Shown here: positions 17,633 to 26,731 of the stretch, one piece after another
How positions within the stretch are numbered: the stretch's first letter is position 1
Layout: each line of letters opens with the position of its first letter
From: Chlorogloeopsis fritschii PCC 6912
Lineage (GTDB): Bacteria; Cyanobacteriota; Cyanobacteriia; Cyanobacteriales; Nostocaceae
Assembly: GCF_000317285.1 (NCBI RefSeq)
Contig: NZ_AJLN01000116.1
Location: 558,001 to 622,000 of the forward strand
DNA length: 64,000 bases
Reading direction: 5' to 3'
Position numbers and translations under genes: made by a program
The notes under the pieces: generated by a model
Database searches by the model: none
Told to the model about the DNA's origin: nothing
The model's input: only the letters and a program-made list of their open reading frames with translations

Positions 17633-19585
17633 CTAAATAACCTCATCAAAGGAAAACATAAACGGATTTCCATTAACAGGATTAGAAAAACCGTGTTGGA
17701 AAATCATTTTCTCTCCATTTGGCCCGACTAAGTTCAACTGCTCACCGTTGGGATTGAGTCCGTCATCTACCATGTAGTTAACAACTTGTTTTCCGTTAAA
17801 GTCCATCACTGTTAGGACATTAGCGTACACCGCCTTACCCGGCCCAGACCCGCCGTATCCAGCTTGATCTAACGACACTGTGACATTAACAGGATCTTTG
17901 AGACGAGAATCGCGCAAGACTGCGTTGACTGTACCATCGTAGTATGTGTAGTGAATACTACGATCGCCACGACTGACGATATATAGGTCATCGCCCGATG
18001 TACTGGTAAATCCATGAAACATCTGCACTGGATTTTTACCAACTTTGAACGACTTCAATGGAGTGTCAGAAACAGCAGCAGTACTCCTTGGAAGAATTAG
18101 TGACTCAACATCATACATCCGCACAGTGCCATCCATTGAGGCTACATATCCTGTCTTAAGAGGCTTGAATTCTTCACCATTCCATCCTGACCTTGGAGTT
18201 CTAACACTATTCCACCAGTTTCCTGTTGCTACTGCTGTTGGCTGCTCAATAGTCAGTACTTTCGATACAACAGGCTTTTGCTTAGGTGCGTGACTAAAAG
18301 TATATGGCCATTGATTAGAAGCTTGACCTTCGTTCTTGGTTTTGTCGAACTTCTCCTGAGTAGTCAAATACATCATACGGTAGTACCGTAGCAGGGGACG
18401 CAGGTCGATAAATGCAACCTTATTTTCTGCTCGTGAACTGACGATTGCATATCCTCCTTGAGCAGTCTTCTTCCAGTAGTCATCTCCCCATGCAGCATCC
18501 CACCGGGCGTTATACCAGGTGTCACGCACTGATTGGAGGTTAAAATCGTCGTTTTCATTGTCGCTATAGCCGCGAGGATTTCCAAGTCTGAGAGCCACGG
18601 TCACGTCGATCGCATTTGGTGCAGCAAATGGTAGATCCACAAATCCCAACAGCTTGAGTCCTGTCACAGTCGGCCATCCTGGGATTCCCCAGTAAAACCT
18701 TTTCTCCTGTGCCATTTGGCGGTTCTTCACTGCTAGTACTGCTACCTGTCCCTTGCGGTTTGCTGTATCCCAGACTGTTACTAAAACAAACTCATTGTAG
18801 TTAGTAACTGCCATCGCCGTCGGAACCTTATCTTTTGGCAACTGTGTTGAAATGTAGCTGAACCCTTCGGAAGTATACGGGTCATTTCCAGTTCCACTAA
18901 TTCCTATTAATCCATTCTGGAAGGCTAAAAACCCAGTCACGGAAGCACCGCCAACTCCTCTAGCTGTTGCAATTGGGGGTAACGGAAGTGAACTACCAAA
19001 GGTCTCGGAAAATTTCTTCACTGCTGGAGTTGTTGGAGTACTGATGGTATTTCGGTTCCACCAATCAGGCTGCCATTCTGGACGAATTCTCAAGCACAAC
19101 CCATTGTCGGTGAAGCTTTGGACACCATCGGAAGTTCGCATATTTGATGAGCCGAACTGATACTCAGAAGGCGCATTCGCATCTGGTGAGAACAGCATCT
19201 GACCTGACATCATCCAGCCTGCTCCCGGATCGCCGTCTTCCCCCGGATCAACTCGGCACCAATTGCCAGCGTTGATGCGAATAATGCCATCTTTATAGGG
19301 ACTATATACTTGCGGAAATGATTCTTCGGTCGCATGAAAGTCACTGTATTTCGGACCGAAACGGTAATCAATCATTTCGCGCTTGTGATAATTCTGCGCT
19401 ACTTTGGTGTATTCTTGCCAGTTTATCGTTCCATCGGCGTTAAGTATCCGCTCTTTCCATGTCATACCAGCACTTGCAGGCGTTTGTGCAAACGTGATGC
19501 CAAACCGTTGGGTTGGAAGTATGCTCACCTGCATTGAGACTGTGGTTAAAAAAACCGATATCGCTATATTAATTAATCTTCGCAT
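17633..19585 (-). CDS. Exported protein of unknown function
   Basis: I do not recognise the family. The 650-residue product has a signal peptide (RRLINIAISVFLTTVSMQVS, with cleavage probably after I-T-F-A-Q), so it is periplasmic or secreted. The body is rich in Gly, Asn, Asp and aromatic residues, with many short beta-type segments such as GYVASMDGTVRMYDVESLIL and DDLYIVSRGDRSIHYTYYDG. This suggests a beta-propeller-like fold without clear repeat motifs. An in-frame TTG at 19642 would add 19 residues, but the ATG at 19585 places the signal peptide correctly. It is convergent with the polysaccharide locus and has a long upstream gap. Confidence 0.72.
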   Translation of the reverse strand: MRRLINIAISVFLTTVSMQVSILPTQRFGITFAQTPASAGMTWKERILNADGTINWQEYTKVAQNYHKREMIDYRFGPKYSDFHATEESFPQVYSPYKDGIIRINAGNWCRVDPGEDGDPGAGWMMSGQMLFSPDANAPSEYQFGSSNMRTSDGVQSFTDNGLCLRIRPEWQPDWWNRNTISTPTTPAVKKFSETFGSSLPLPPIATARGVGGASVTGFLAFQNGLIGISGTGNDPYTSEGFSYISTQLPKDKVPTAMAVTNYNEFVLVTVWDTANRKGQVAVLAVKNRQMAQEKRFYWGIPGWPTVTGLKLLGFVDLPFAAPNAIDVTVALRLGNPRGYSDNENDDFNLQSVRDTWYNARWDAAWGDDYWKKTAQGGYAIVSSRAENKVAFIDLRPLLRYYRMMYLTTQEKFDKTKNEGQASNQWPYTFSHAPKQKPVVSKVLTIEQPTAVATGNWWNSVRTPRSGWNGEEFKPLKTGYVASMDGTVRMYDVESLILPRSTAAVSDTPLKSFKVGKNPVQMFHGFTSTSGDDLYIVSRGDRSIHYTYYDGTVNAVLRDSRLKDPVNVTVSLDQAGYGGSGPGKAVYANVLTVMDFNGKQVVNYMVDDGLNPNGEQLNLVGPNGEKMIFQHGFSNPVNGNPFMFSFDEVI

Positions 19586-20412
19586 TTCTAAATTACAGGT
19601 ATGGTGGGACTTTGAATTTTTTTGGCAAAAAAGTACCTCCAAACTTTGCTGAATAAGGCAAATACATCAATCGGTATTAAAAATCCTTAAATCCAGTGAA
19701 TCAAAGCAAGGTGACTAATCAATGTAAAACTCATGCCAAATTGTCAGTTGGGGCAATTTTGAGCTAGTTGTTTACAAAGTTCCAGTAGCTACTGAGGTTG
19801 TATTGCAACGAGAGTTAATTTAGCACTGGGGGATCGCAAATGCCCTCAGAGAATTTTCGTGCGAAAATTTACGTACACAAATTTAGAAATTATTAAGCTG
19901 TTGACAGTAAATTTACGTATATAACAAGGAAAAGAAAATTGACCGTGAAAGATTCAAAGAACACAGAGTAAGCAATTATGATTTCCGTTTGTTATGACAG
20001 CATTGTAACACTTTGGATTTAGTTATTTAGGTAGTTTAACTATATACATAGGTAATATTACCACAGTATGCTTTGGATATACTTACAAAATATTTATATA
20101 ACATCGAATCTTTCTTAGTTTTATCTTTACAAAGCGAGCAAAAACATTATCGAACTACAGCACAGAAGTTTAGCTGATTCAATCTATTTTTATTAAAAAT
20201 AGTTGTATTTTATACAGTGGGATCAAGATCATCAAAATCCCAATGAGCTAAACGTTTGGCTCCAAAATTACGAGAGTGAAGCGTTAAGCTTGATGAGTTA
20301 TGAAAGGGCGATCACCTCGCTTTGATCTGCGGCTTCCAGGGATTTGTTAGACTGATCACACCAGGATATTTCAGTCAAAGTTTCCGGAAACGCCAGCACC
20401 AAGAGGCTACTC
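19586..20412. other. Intergenic region between divergent genes
   Basis: No coding sequence is supported here. The stretch separates the unknown exported protein (minus strand) from tldD (plus strand), so it should hold promoters for both. It contains a perfect dyad at 19852-19869 and two copies of AATTTACGTA (near 19867 and 19909). A TTGACA at 19901-19906 has no well-spaced -10 box. Confidence 0.5.
19852..19869. promoter_or_regulatory. Perfect 8-2-8 inverted repeat, possible operator
   Basis: AATTTTCG, a TG spacer and CGAAAATT form a perfect dyad in the divergent gap, about 270 bp upstream of the exported-protein start and 540 bp upstream of tldD. The compact symmetry suits a dimeric repressor site. 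No cognate regulator is evident nearby. Confidence 0.4.
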
Positions 20413-21885
20413 ATGCTCACAAATACCTTACTTCTGTCTAAACAACTTCCCACCCTGCAATACTCTTCCACCCCAGAAAGATTCGATGAAACCTGGGAAG
20501 CTCCTTTGGCAACCCTTCTCGGATTAGGGCGTGCTGCTGGCGCTGACTTCATCGAATTTTTTTTAGAGCGTGTCAACTATATTAGCTGCCTTGCAGAAGA
20601 AGACACCATCACCAGCATTACACCGCGTCTTTCTACTGGTGCAGGAGTCAGAGTATTTAAAGGGCACGGCGACTGCTATGTTAGTACAAATGACCTTTCG
20701 TTTGCAGGTTTGAAAGCAGCTCTAGAAAAAGGTCTTTCTATTTTAGGATTACAACTACCTGCACCTAACGCTTTTATCCCAGAAATCAACCTGGAATTAC
20801 TTAGAGACTATGCCACCAAAAGAGGCAAAGATAGCTGGTTGCCTCTGTGTAGCTCCATCCGCGAAATGGGAGAAATTCTCCTTGAGAGCACTGCCCAATT
20901 ACAAAAAAAAGCTAGCCACATCCAATCACGTCGTGGCACCTATTTCCGTGACTGGCAAGAAGTTTTAGTCGCCGCCAGTGATGGTACTTTTGCCCGTGAT
21001 ATTCGCCTCACCCAGTCAGTGGGATTAAGCTTGCTGTGCGCTGAGGGTGCCCATCGCGCTTCTATGGGCGAACGAGGTGGTAACACTAGCGATCCAAATT
21101 TCCTCAAAACCTGGGATTATCAAGAAGCGGCAGAGCAACTTGCCGAATCGACAGGTAAAATGCTCTATGCCGATTATGTGGAATCAGGTACTTACCCCAT
21201 TATCATGGCGAATCACTTTGGCGGGGTAATTTTCCACGAAGCTTGCGGACACTTGCTGGAAACTACACAAATTGAACGCAAAACCACCCCATTTGCTGAC
21301 AAAAAAGGTGAAAAAATTGCCCACGAAAGCCTAACTGCTTGGGACGAAGGACGGACAGAAAATGCCTTCGGTACAATTGATATGGACGACGAGGGTATGC
21401 CTGCCCAAAGAACTTTGTTGATTGAAAAAGGCGTTCTCAAAAACTTTTTGGCAGATAGAGCTGGTTCCTGGCGCACCGGGCACCCCAGAACAGGTAGCGG
21501 GCGGCGTCAGAGTTTTACATTTGCGGCTGCAAGCCGGATGCGTAACACTTACATTGCTCCTGGAGAATACACAACAGAAGATTTATTCGCCTCTGTTGAT
21601 AAAGGTATTTACTGCAAAAAAATGGGCGGCGGCAGTGTTGGTGCTACTGGGCAATTTAACTTTGGTGTAGATGAAGCTTATTTGATTGAAAACGGCAAAA
21701 TTACCAAACCACTCAAAGGAGCAATTCTCATCGGTGAAGCTAAGGAAATAATGAATAAAATTTCTATGTGTTCTCAAGATTTATCTTTGGCACCGGGTTT
21801 CTGTGGCTCTATTAGTGGCAGTATCTACACTACGGTAGGACAACCACACATTAAAGTTGACTCGATTACTGTTGGTGGACGCTAA
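20413..21885 (+). CDS. tldD: TldD/PmbA-family metalloprotease TldD
   Basis: A 490-residue protein with the TldD metal motif H-E-A-C-G-H (H-E-x3-H) in [18 protein letters not shown], followed by the conserved [20 protein letters not shown] and SGSGRRQSF-type segments near T-G-S-G-R-R-Q-S-F. TldD and TldE form a heterodimer that degrades unfolded peptides and matures some ribosomal peptide products in E. coli; the metal sits in TldD. The pmbA/tldE partner follows after 23 bp, as is usual, so the two are an operon. The ATG start gives a slightly longer N-terminus than E. coli TldD. Confidence 0.93.
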   Translation: MLTNTLLLSKQLPTLQYSSTPERFDETWEAPLATLLGLGRAAGADFIEFFLERVNYISCLAEEDTITSITPRLSTGAGVRVFKGHGDCYVSTNDLSFAGLKAALEKGLSILGLQLPAPNAFIPEINLELLRDYATKRGKDSWLPLCSSIREMGEILLESTAQLQKKASHIQSRRGTYFRDWQEVLVAASDGTFARDIRLTQSVGLSLLCAEGAHRASMGERGGNTSDPNFLKTWDYQEAAEQLAESTGKMLYADYVESGTYPIIMANHFGGVIFHEACGHLLETTQIERKTTPFADKKGEKIAHESLTAWDEGRTENAFGTIDMDDEGMPAQRTLLIEKGVLKNFLADRAGSWRTGHPRTGSGRRQSFTFAAASRMRNTYIAPGEYTTEDLFASVDKGIYCKKMGGGSVGATGQFNFGVDEAYLIENGKITKPLKGAILIGEAKEIMNKISMCSQDLSLAPGFCGSISGSIYTTVGQPHIKVDSITVGGR

Positions 21886-21908
21886 ATAATTTTGGATTTC
21901 AGATTTTT

Positions 21909-23249
21909 ATGCCTAATATTAACGAAATAGCAAACCATGCCAAGGACAGTGCTAATAAACTTGGCATTAAAAAATTCGATATCTATGGATCGATAGTAGA
22001 TTCAACGAGTGTCCAAGTAGATCAAGGTGAGCCTAAGCAAGTCAAAGCCTCAAATCTTTCTGGTGTCACCGTGCGTGTTTGGAATGAAGATCGGACAATG
22101 GGTGTCACCAGTACAACAGATGTAGATCCCAGAGGACTGGAATTAGCTTTAGAAACTGCCTACGAAGCTAGTTTCTTTGGCGTGAAAGAAAATGTGCCGG
22201 ATTTTAGCCCACAAGCAACTATCCCTATTACTCATCAATCCGATCAAAAATACCCACAAGCTCCTGTTGCTCAACTCATAGAAAATTTGCTGACAGCGGA
22301 GAAAGAACTACTTTCAATTCATGCGGCTATCAAAGGAGTGCCTTATAACAGCTTGGCGCAAAGAGATATTGATAGGTTCTATCTCAATAGCGAGGGTGCG
22401 ATGAGAATTGAGTCTCACTCCCTGGCATCAATTTATCTTTACACCAAAACGGAAGAAGAAGGGAAAAAACCTCGCAGCGCTGGTGCTTTTAGAATTAATC
22501 ACAGTTTAGACACTCTTGATATCAATGGTTGCATTCAAGAAACGGCTGAGAAAACTATCAGTCACCTAAATTATGAAAAAATTAAGTCTGGTAAATATAC
22601 AGTTGTGTTCTCACCAGATGCTTTTTTAAGTCTTTTGGGTGCTTTTTCTAATTTGTTTAATGCTCAAAATATTTTGGACAAACAAAGCCTATCTACCCCT
22701 GATGATTTAGGAAAGCAAATTGCTTCTCCTCTACTTTCAGTATGCGATGATGCACTGCATCCAGCTAATGTAGGTGCAGAAACTTTTGATGGTGAAGGAA
22801 CTCCTACTCGTCGAGTTTCGCTGATTGACAATGGTATTTTGACAGGCTTTCTCCATAGCGCAGGTACTGCAAAAAGACTAAATGCTCAACCAACAGGTAA
22901 TGCTAATATAGGGGCTAAAGTAACCATCAGCCCAAATTTTTACCATATTTTTGCAAGCGCACCTGCTGATCAAGAACTAAGCCTGGAAACAACTGAAAAT
23001 GTAGTTTTTATTGATGATTTACAGGCTCTCCATGCTGGTGTGAAATCCTTACAAGGCTCCTTTTCACTGCCGTTTGATGGTTGGATTGTCAACAAAGGCG
23101 TTAAGACAAGTATTGAATCAGCAACAGTTGCTGGCGATTTTCTACAACTCCTCAAGTCAATTATTTTTGTGGAGAAAGAAGCGGAGTTAACTCCAGCAGG
23201 AGTTTGCCCCAGAATTTGGATTGATGAATTGTCGATTACTGGAGAGTAA
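21909..23249 (+). CDS. pmbA: TldD/PmbA-family protein TldE (PmbA)
   Basis: A 446-residue partner of TldD. It carries PmbA features: the N-terminal D-I-Y-G-S-I-V-D-S-T-S-V-Q-V segment, GVTVRVWNEDRTMGVTSTTD, TFDGEGTPTRRVSLIDNGIL (matching the catalytic-chamber loop), and F-D-G-W-I-V-N-K-G near the end. It lacks the H-E-x3-H motif, as TldE proteins do, so it depends on TldD for metal. The two genes are almost certainly cotranscribed. It converges on the pentapeptide gene 143 bp downstream. Confidence 0.92.
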   Translation: MPNINEIANHAKDSANKLGIKKFDIYGSIVDSTSVQVDQGEPKQVKASNLSGVTVRVWNEDRTMGVTSTTDVDPRGLELALETAYEASFFGVKENVPDFSPQATIPITHQSDQKYPQAPVAQLIENLLTAEKELLSIHAAIKGVPYNSLAQRDIDRFYLNSEGAMRIESHSLASIYLYTKTEEEGKKPRSAGAFRINHSLDTLDINGCIQETAEKTISHLNYEKIKSGKYTVVFSPDAFLSLLGAFSNLFNAQNILDKQSLSTPDDLGKQIASPLLSVCDDALHPANVGAETFDGEGTPTRRVSLIDNGILTGFLHSAGTAKRLNAQPTGNANIGAKVTISPNFYHIFASAPADQELSLETTENVVFIDDLQALHAGVKSLQGSFSLPFDGWIVNKGVKTSIESATVAGDFLQLLKSIIFVEKEAELTPAGVCPRIWIDELSITGE

Positions 23250-23392
23250 AATTGAGGTGCAGAGGTGGGTTTAGGAGATATATGTCAGTTTGATTGAAGA
23301 CATTATTAACTAAACCTGCCTATATTAAGGCTATATTAAAATTAGAGTTTTCAACTTGAGGTTGATACTTGCTAATTTTTGGCTAATCATTT

Positions 23393-23836
23393 TTACTCTT
23401 CTCCTCCGACACCAAGATTAATGTCAAAACCATCCGCTCCACTGATATTTGTGCCAATCATAATCGCTCCATATACTTGAGCATTATATAAGTGAGAATC
23501 ACTTAAATCAGCATTGCTGAGATTGGCGTTATTGAAGGTAGTACCGCTAGCAAAAGTTTGTGCTAAGTTAGCAGATTTTAAATTCGCACCAGTTAAATCT
23601 GCCCCTTCTAGGTTTGCACCTTCTAAATTTGCACCCTTTAAATTAGCATTCCGCAAGTCTGCACCAATTAAGTGAGCACCGCTGAGGTTGGCACCTTTTA
23701 AATTACATCCGTAACACTCTCTAGTTTCTAGCAGACGTCGAACATTATTAACAGTATTTTCTGCTTTTACTGGAACTGAGGCAAACATAGATATTGTACT
23801 TAATAAAGCTGTTGCGGTCAAAGCTCTTAGTTTCAT
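23393..23836 (-). CDS. Exported pentapeptide-repeat protein
   Basis: A 147-residue protein with a signal peptide (LRALTATALLSTISMFASVP, cleavage likely after V-K-A) and about fifteen A(N/D)L-x-x repeats from residue 44 onward, for example NLKGANLEGANLEGADLTGA. Such repeats form a right-handed square beta helix. In cyanobacteria many exported versions exist with unknown roles, probably protein-protein scaffolds in the periplasm or thylakoid lumen. C-Y-G-C precedes the repeats and could form a disulfide. It stands alone, with long gaps on both sides. Confidence 0.85.
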   Translation of the reverse strand: MKLRALTATALLSTISMFASVPVKAENTVNNVRRLLETRECYGCNLKGANLSGAHLIGADLRNANLKGANLEGANLEGADLTGANLKSANLAQTFASGTTFNNANLSNADLSDSHLYNAQVYGAIMIGTNISGADGFDINLGVGGEE

Positions 23837-24228
23837 ATTTATTTCCTTCTCAGATTTATAAACTCACTAATCAAACTATTATTTAGACTTAATTTTGAAT
23901 TAATAAACCAAATCTTTTATTCAACTTTATCAGTATTATTTCTCGAATTTTAGAAATAATACATCTTACAATTGGAGGAATTAAAAGGTAAGAAGTAAAA
24001 GGTTAAATAAATTTAATTATTCCTACTATAGTTAGATGAGGTATGTGCAATTCATAAGTTATTTAAAAAGTCTATTCTGTAAAAAAGAATAGTTGAATCA
24101 AAATATTGTAATTAATAACTATCTGAAGTAGTTATTAGAAATCTATCTATAGAGATATTGCTTTTTGTAAATAATTAAATACATGAAAATAATGGTGGAT
24201 TAGGTCTAGCCCTAACCCACTTTATTAG
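23837..24228. other. A+T-rich intergenic region
   Basis: No gene is supported. Purine-rich AAAAGGTAAGAAGTAAAAGG occurs near 23981-24000. The right end holds the hairpin listed separately. It lies between the starts of the pentapeptide gene and the end of the ArsR-Clp gene, so the left part should contain the pentapeptide promoter. Confidence 0.5.
24194..24221. terminator. Stem-loop after the ArsR-Clp gene
   Basis: GGTGGATTAGG pairs imperfectly with CCTAACCCACT-type sequence around TCTAG, 8 bp past the stop of the minus-strand gene at 24229. It closely resembles the hairpin at 17557-17584 and is flanked by T-rich sequence. It may act as a terminator. Confidence 0.5.
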
Positions 24229-25086
24229 TTAAGTCAATGCTCTTCGCAGGCGTTGTTCAAAAGCTATCAAATCTACACCCAGGTTTTGCAAAATCCTAAT
24301 TGCTGCTCCCCCTGCTGTACCTTTAGCTCCTTCTTTAAGGATGCCTAAGAGCAAATGTTCTGTGCCAACATAATTGACGCCTAGTTGTTGTGACTCTTCT
24401 ACTGCTAGTTCTAACACCCGCTTGGCTCTGGGTGTGAAGGGGATATCCACAGGTGTTAATCCTCTGCCTCTACCAACAATTTTTTCTTCCTCTATCTTGA
24501 CGTTTTCCAAGTTCAACCCTGCGGAGGAGAGAAACTGTGATGCAAAGTCGCTACCTTCACTAACTAGTCCTACCAAAAGCTGTTCGGTGCCAATATACCT
24601 ATGTCCCAAGCGTCGAGATTCATCTTGGGCAATATCGATGACAGTGACAGCTTCTTGAGTGAATCTTGCAAAACCCTCAAGGTAGAATCTGTCTGAGATA
24701 AACCCAAAAATTCTTGCAGAGATAGACTCAAAAAACCTTTCAAACATAAACCCTTCCTGTGTCGATGCATTGTTGGCTGCTGTTAGGGTGCGATCGCTTC
24801 GAGATTTCCCAGTATAAAGAAAGGACAGCAAATCCTCCATTGTCTCAGCATTGGCTGAGTACCATAGAAATTGCTTCTGTTTTCGACTATTTACCAACCC
24901 CTCAATTCGTAGCTTCTCCAAATGATGCGATAAGGTTGAATTCGGAATTTTTAGCTTTTCCTGAATCTCGCCTACAGTCATCTCCTCCGGATAAGCCGCA
25001 AACAGCAGCCGCATAATTTCTAGCCTTGGCTCCGAACCTAATGCAGCAAAGATATCTGCATAACGAGCCGTTTCTGTATTTTCCAT
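24229..25086 (-). CDS. ArsR-family regulator fused to a ClpC-type N-terminal domain
   Basis: Residues 7-92 form an ArsR winged helix (FAALGSEPRLEIMRLLFAAY, then IPNSTLSHHLEKLRIEGLVN as the recognition helix). Residues 141-280 form two Clp_N repeats that read like ClpC: FTQEAVTVIDIAQDESRRLG and GTEQLLVGLVSEG, then PFTPRAKRVLELAVEESQQL and GTEHLLLGILKEG. There is no AAA+ ATPase domain. A segment E-G-F-M-F-E-R-F resembles the ClpC start and is separated from the repeats by about 20 hydrophobic residues. ClpC N-domains bind adaptors or substrates, so this domain may sense protein-quality signals; that is inference. A dyad sits directly upstream of the start. Confidence 0.87.
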   Translation of the reverse strand: MENTETARYADIFAALGSEPRLEIMRLLFAAYPEEMTVGEIQEKLKIPNSTLSHHLEKLRIEGLVNSRKQKQFLWYSANAETMEDLLSFLYTGKSRSDRTLTAANNASTQEGFMFERFFESISARIFGFISDRFYLEGFARFTQEAVTVIDIAQDESRRLGHRYIGTEQLLVGLVSEGSDFASQFLSSAGLNLENVKIEEEKIVGRGRGLTPVDIPFTPRAKRVLELAVEESQQLGVNYVGTEHLLLGILKEGAKGTAGGAAIRILQNLGVDLIAFEQRLRRALT

Positions 25087-25106
25087 ATTTCTAGAATAAT
25101 AGAAAT
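25087..25106. promoter_or_regulatory. Dyad next to the ArsR-Clp start, possible autoregulatory operator
   Basis: ATTTCTA and TAGAAAT form a perfect 7-bp inverted repeat with a 6-bp spacer, ending immediately before the start codon at 25086. ArsR-type repressors usually bind imperfect dyads overlapping their own promoter or leader. The position argues for autoregulation; a chance A+T-rich palindrome remains possible. Confidence 0.5.
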
Positions 25107-25358
25107 AATAGGAATGTCAACACTACAGTTTTTTGTAAGGTGGAGAGAAGTCCTGTAGTGAGGCAGTGCGCCCTTGCAGGTTAAGCGCGTTGTAGCAACT
25201 GCCGTAGACGCGGAGCGGGTAAGCGAAAGTAAGGGTTTCCCGCGCCCAGCAAACTTCGGAGCATCGCTCACCAATATCTAAAATGTTTACCAAATCAGCT
25301 TTGACGCGCAATACCCACCCTACTGAACTGGCACTTTAAACCCAATCCCCAGTCCCTT

Positions 25359-26351
25359 TTACGCTACTTTACCGCTACCAATTAAATACAGCAGTGCCAT
25401 ACGCACGGCAACACCGCTAGTAACTTGTGTTTGAATGAGGCTAAATTCGGGATCGTCCATTAAATCCGAGCTAATTTCGACACCACGGTTAACCGGCCCT
25501 GGATGCAGAACTTTGACGTTAGGCTTGCACAGTTGCAGCTTTGAGCGTGTAATTCCAAACATTTGATGGTATTCTCGTAAAGAGGGCAGTAAGTTTGCAC
25601 TCATGCGTTCTTTTTGCAGGCGCAGCGTCATAACAAAGTCAGCATCAATTAACGCAGGCTCCAATTGCCAATGGAGAAACAGCTTACCGGGTCTATCTTT
25701 GCCGTAATCTGCAAATAATTTGGGTAGTAATGTGGGTGGTGCTGCTAAATGCAACTCGGCTCCAGTTGCAGTTAAACTCCAAATATTTGACCTGGCTACT
25801 CGCGAATGTAGAATATCACCAACAATAGCAATTTTTTTATCTTTGAGAAGTTCAAGGCGGGGATGATCTGGATCGAGAAGAGTACAAATAGTAAATAAGT
25901 CTAACAGCGCTTGGGAAGGATGCTCGTGTTGACCGTCGCCAGCATTGAGGACACTGACTTTTACACCAAGACGATCCATTTCTTCGGCGATCGCATTAGG
26001 TACTCCTGCCTCTTTATGGCGAATGACCATGATATCAGTTCCCATAGCCAAATAAGTCTTGGCTGTATCGAGAATAGTTTCTCCTTTAGTCATCGAAGAA
26101 GTGGCGCTGGCAAAGTTCAACGTATCTGCTGAGAGACGTTTGGCAGCAAGTTCAAAGCTGCTACGAGTACGGGTTGATGGCTCAAAAAATAAATTCGCCA
26201 CTACCTGTCCCTGCAAAGTTGGCACTTTCTTTGTCCGTCGTGATAGCACCTCCTGAAAACTAGCAGCAGTTTGCAAAACAGTATCGTACTCAGCTGGGGT
26301 GAAATCAGCTAGGGAAAGAATGTGGTGACGAGTCCAATTAGTACTAGGCAT
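25359..26351 (-). CDS. pyrB: Aspartate carbamoyltransferase catalytic subunit
   Basis: A 330-residue protein catalysing carbamoyl phosphate plus aspartate to carbamoyl aspartate, the committed step of pyrimidine synthesis. It shows the carbamoyl-phosphate loop [11 protein letters not shown], the S-S-M-T-K-G-E loop, [24 protein letters not shown], and [17 protein letters not shown] (aspartate side). Length matches bacterial class B/C PyrB. No pyrI or pyrC lies next to it. The start is ATG at 26351; the upstream gap contains several hairpins. Confidence 0.96.
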   Translation of the reverse strand: MPSTNWTRHHILSLADFTPAEYDTVLQTAASFQEVLSRRTKKVPTLQGQVVANLFFEPSTRTRSSFELAAKRLSADTLNFASATSSMTKGETILDTAKTYLAMGTDIMVIRHKEAGVPNAIAEEMDRLGVKVSVLNAGDGQHEHPSQALLDLFTICTLLDPDHPRLELLKDKKIAIVGDILHSRVARSNIWSLTATGAELHLAAPPTLLPKLFADYGKDRPGKLFLHWQLEPALIDADFVMTLRLQKERMSANLLPSLREYHQMFGITRSKLQLCKPNVKVLHPGPVNRGVEISSDLMDDPEFSLIQTQVTSGVAVRMALLYLIGSGKVA

Positions 26352-26401
26352 AAATAGCTATTCACTTTTATGTAGAGACGCGAACTGATCTCTACAGTTT
26401 T

Positions 26402-26518
26402 TTTGATCGGGTCGAGAGAATTTATTACTACTACATTCTCCTTCAATTTAGGAGGATAAGACGGTTGAAATCACAAATTATCTGATATTTGTGTTTATAA
26501 TCACTTCACCCGATCAAA
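26402..26518. repeat. 11-bp inverted repeat flanking 95 bp upstream of pyrB
   Basis: TTTGATCGGGT (26402-26412) and its exact complement ACCCGATCAAA (26508-26518) bracket 95 bp just upstream of pyrB. They could be ends of a very small mobile element, arms of a long leader structure, or two inverted regulator sites. Confidence 0.5.
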
Positions 26519-26566
26519 CAACCGTTATCTACCTCAATACTAGCGTTATTGAAATAACACCGTACC

Positions 26567-26644
26567 AATTCATGCCAATGAATTACACTTAAAGTGTTCT
26601 GGTACCTTTCCAGGGATGAATGCGCTCGCACACCAATTCATCCC
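26567..26644. repeat. Cluster of three consecutive palindromes
   Basis: Three inverted repeats follow one another: AATTCAT/ATGAATT (26567-26584), ACACTT-A-AAGTGT (26585-26597) and GGGATGAAT/ATTCATCCC (26613-26644). They lie about 90 bp past the stop of the minus-strand GT2 gene and before the pyrB leader. A terminator cluster or folded dispersed repeat is likely; no long T-run is present. Confidence 0.55.
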
Positions 26645-26731
26645 TTATACTCTAGTTAAATAATGAACTGGCCAGCCTGATTTTCAACTCACTGAAATTT
26701 ATGCTTTCATTAATACTGGTGATAATCAAGA

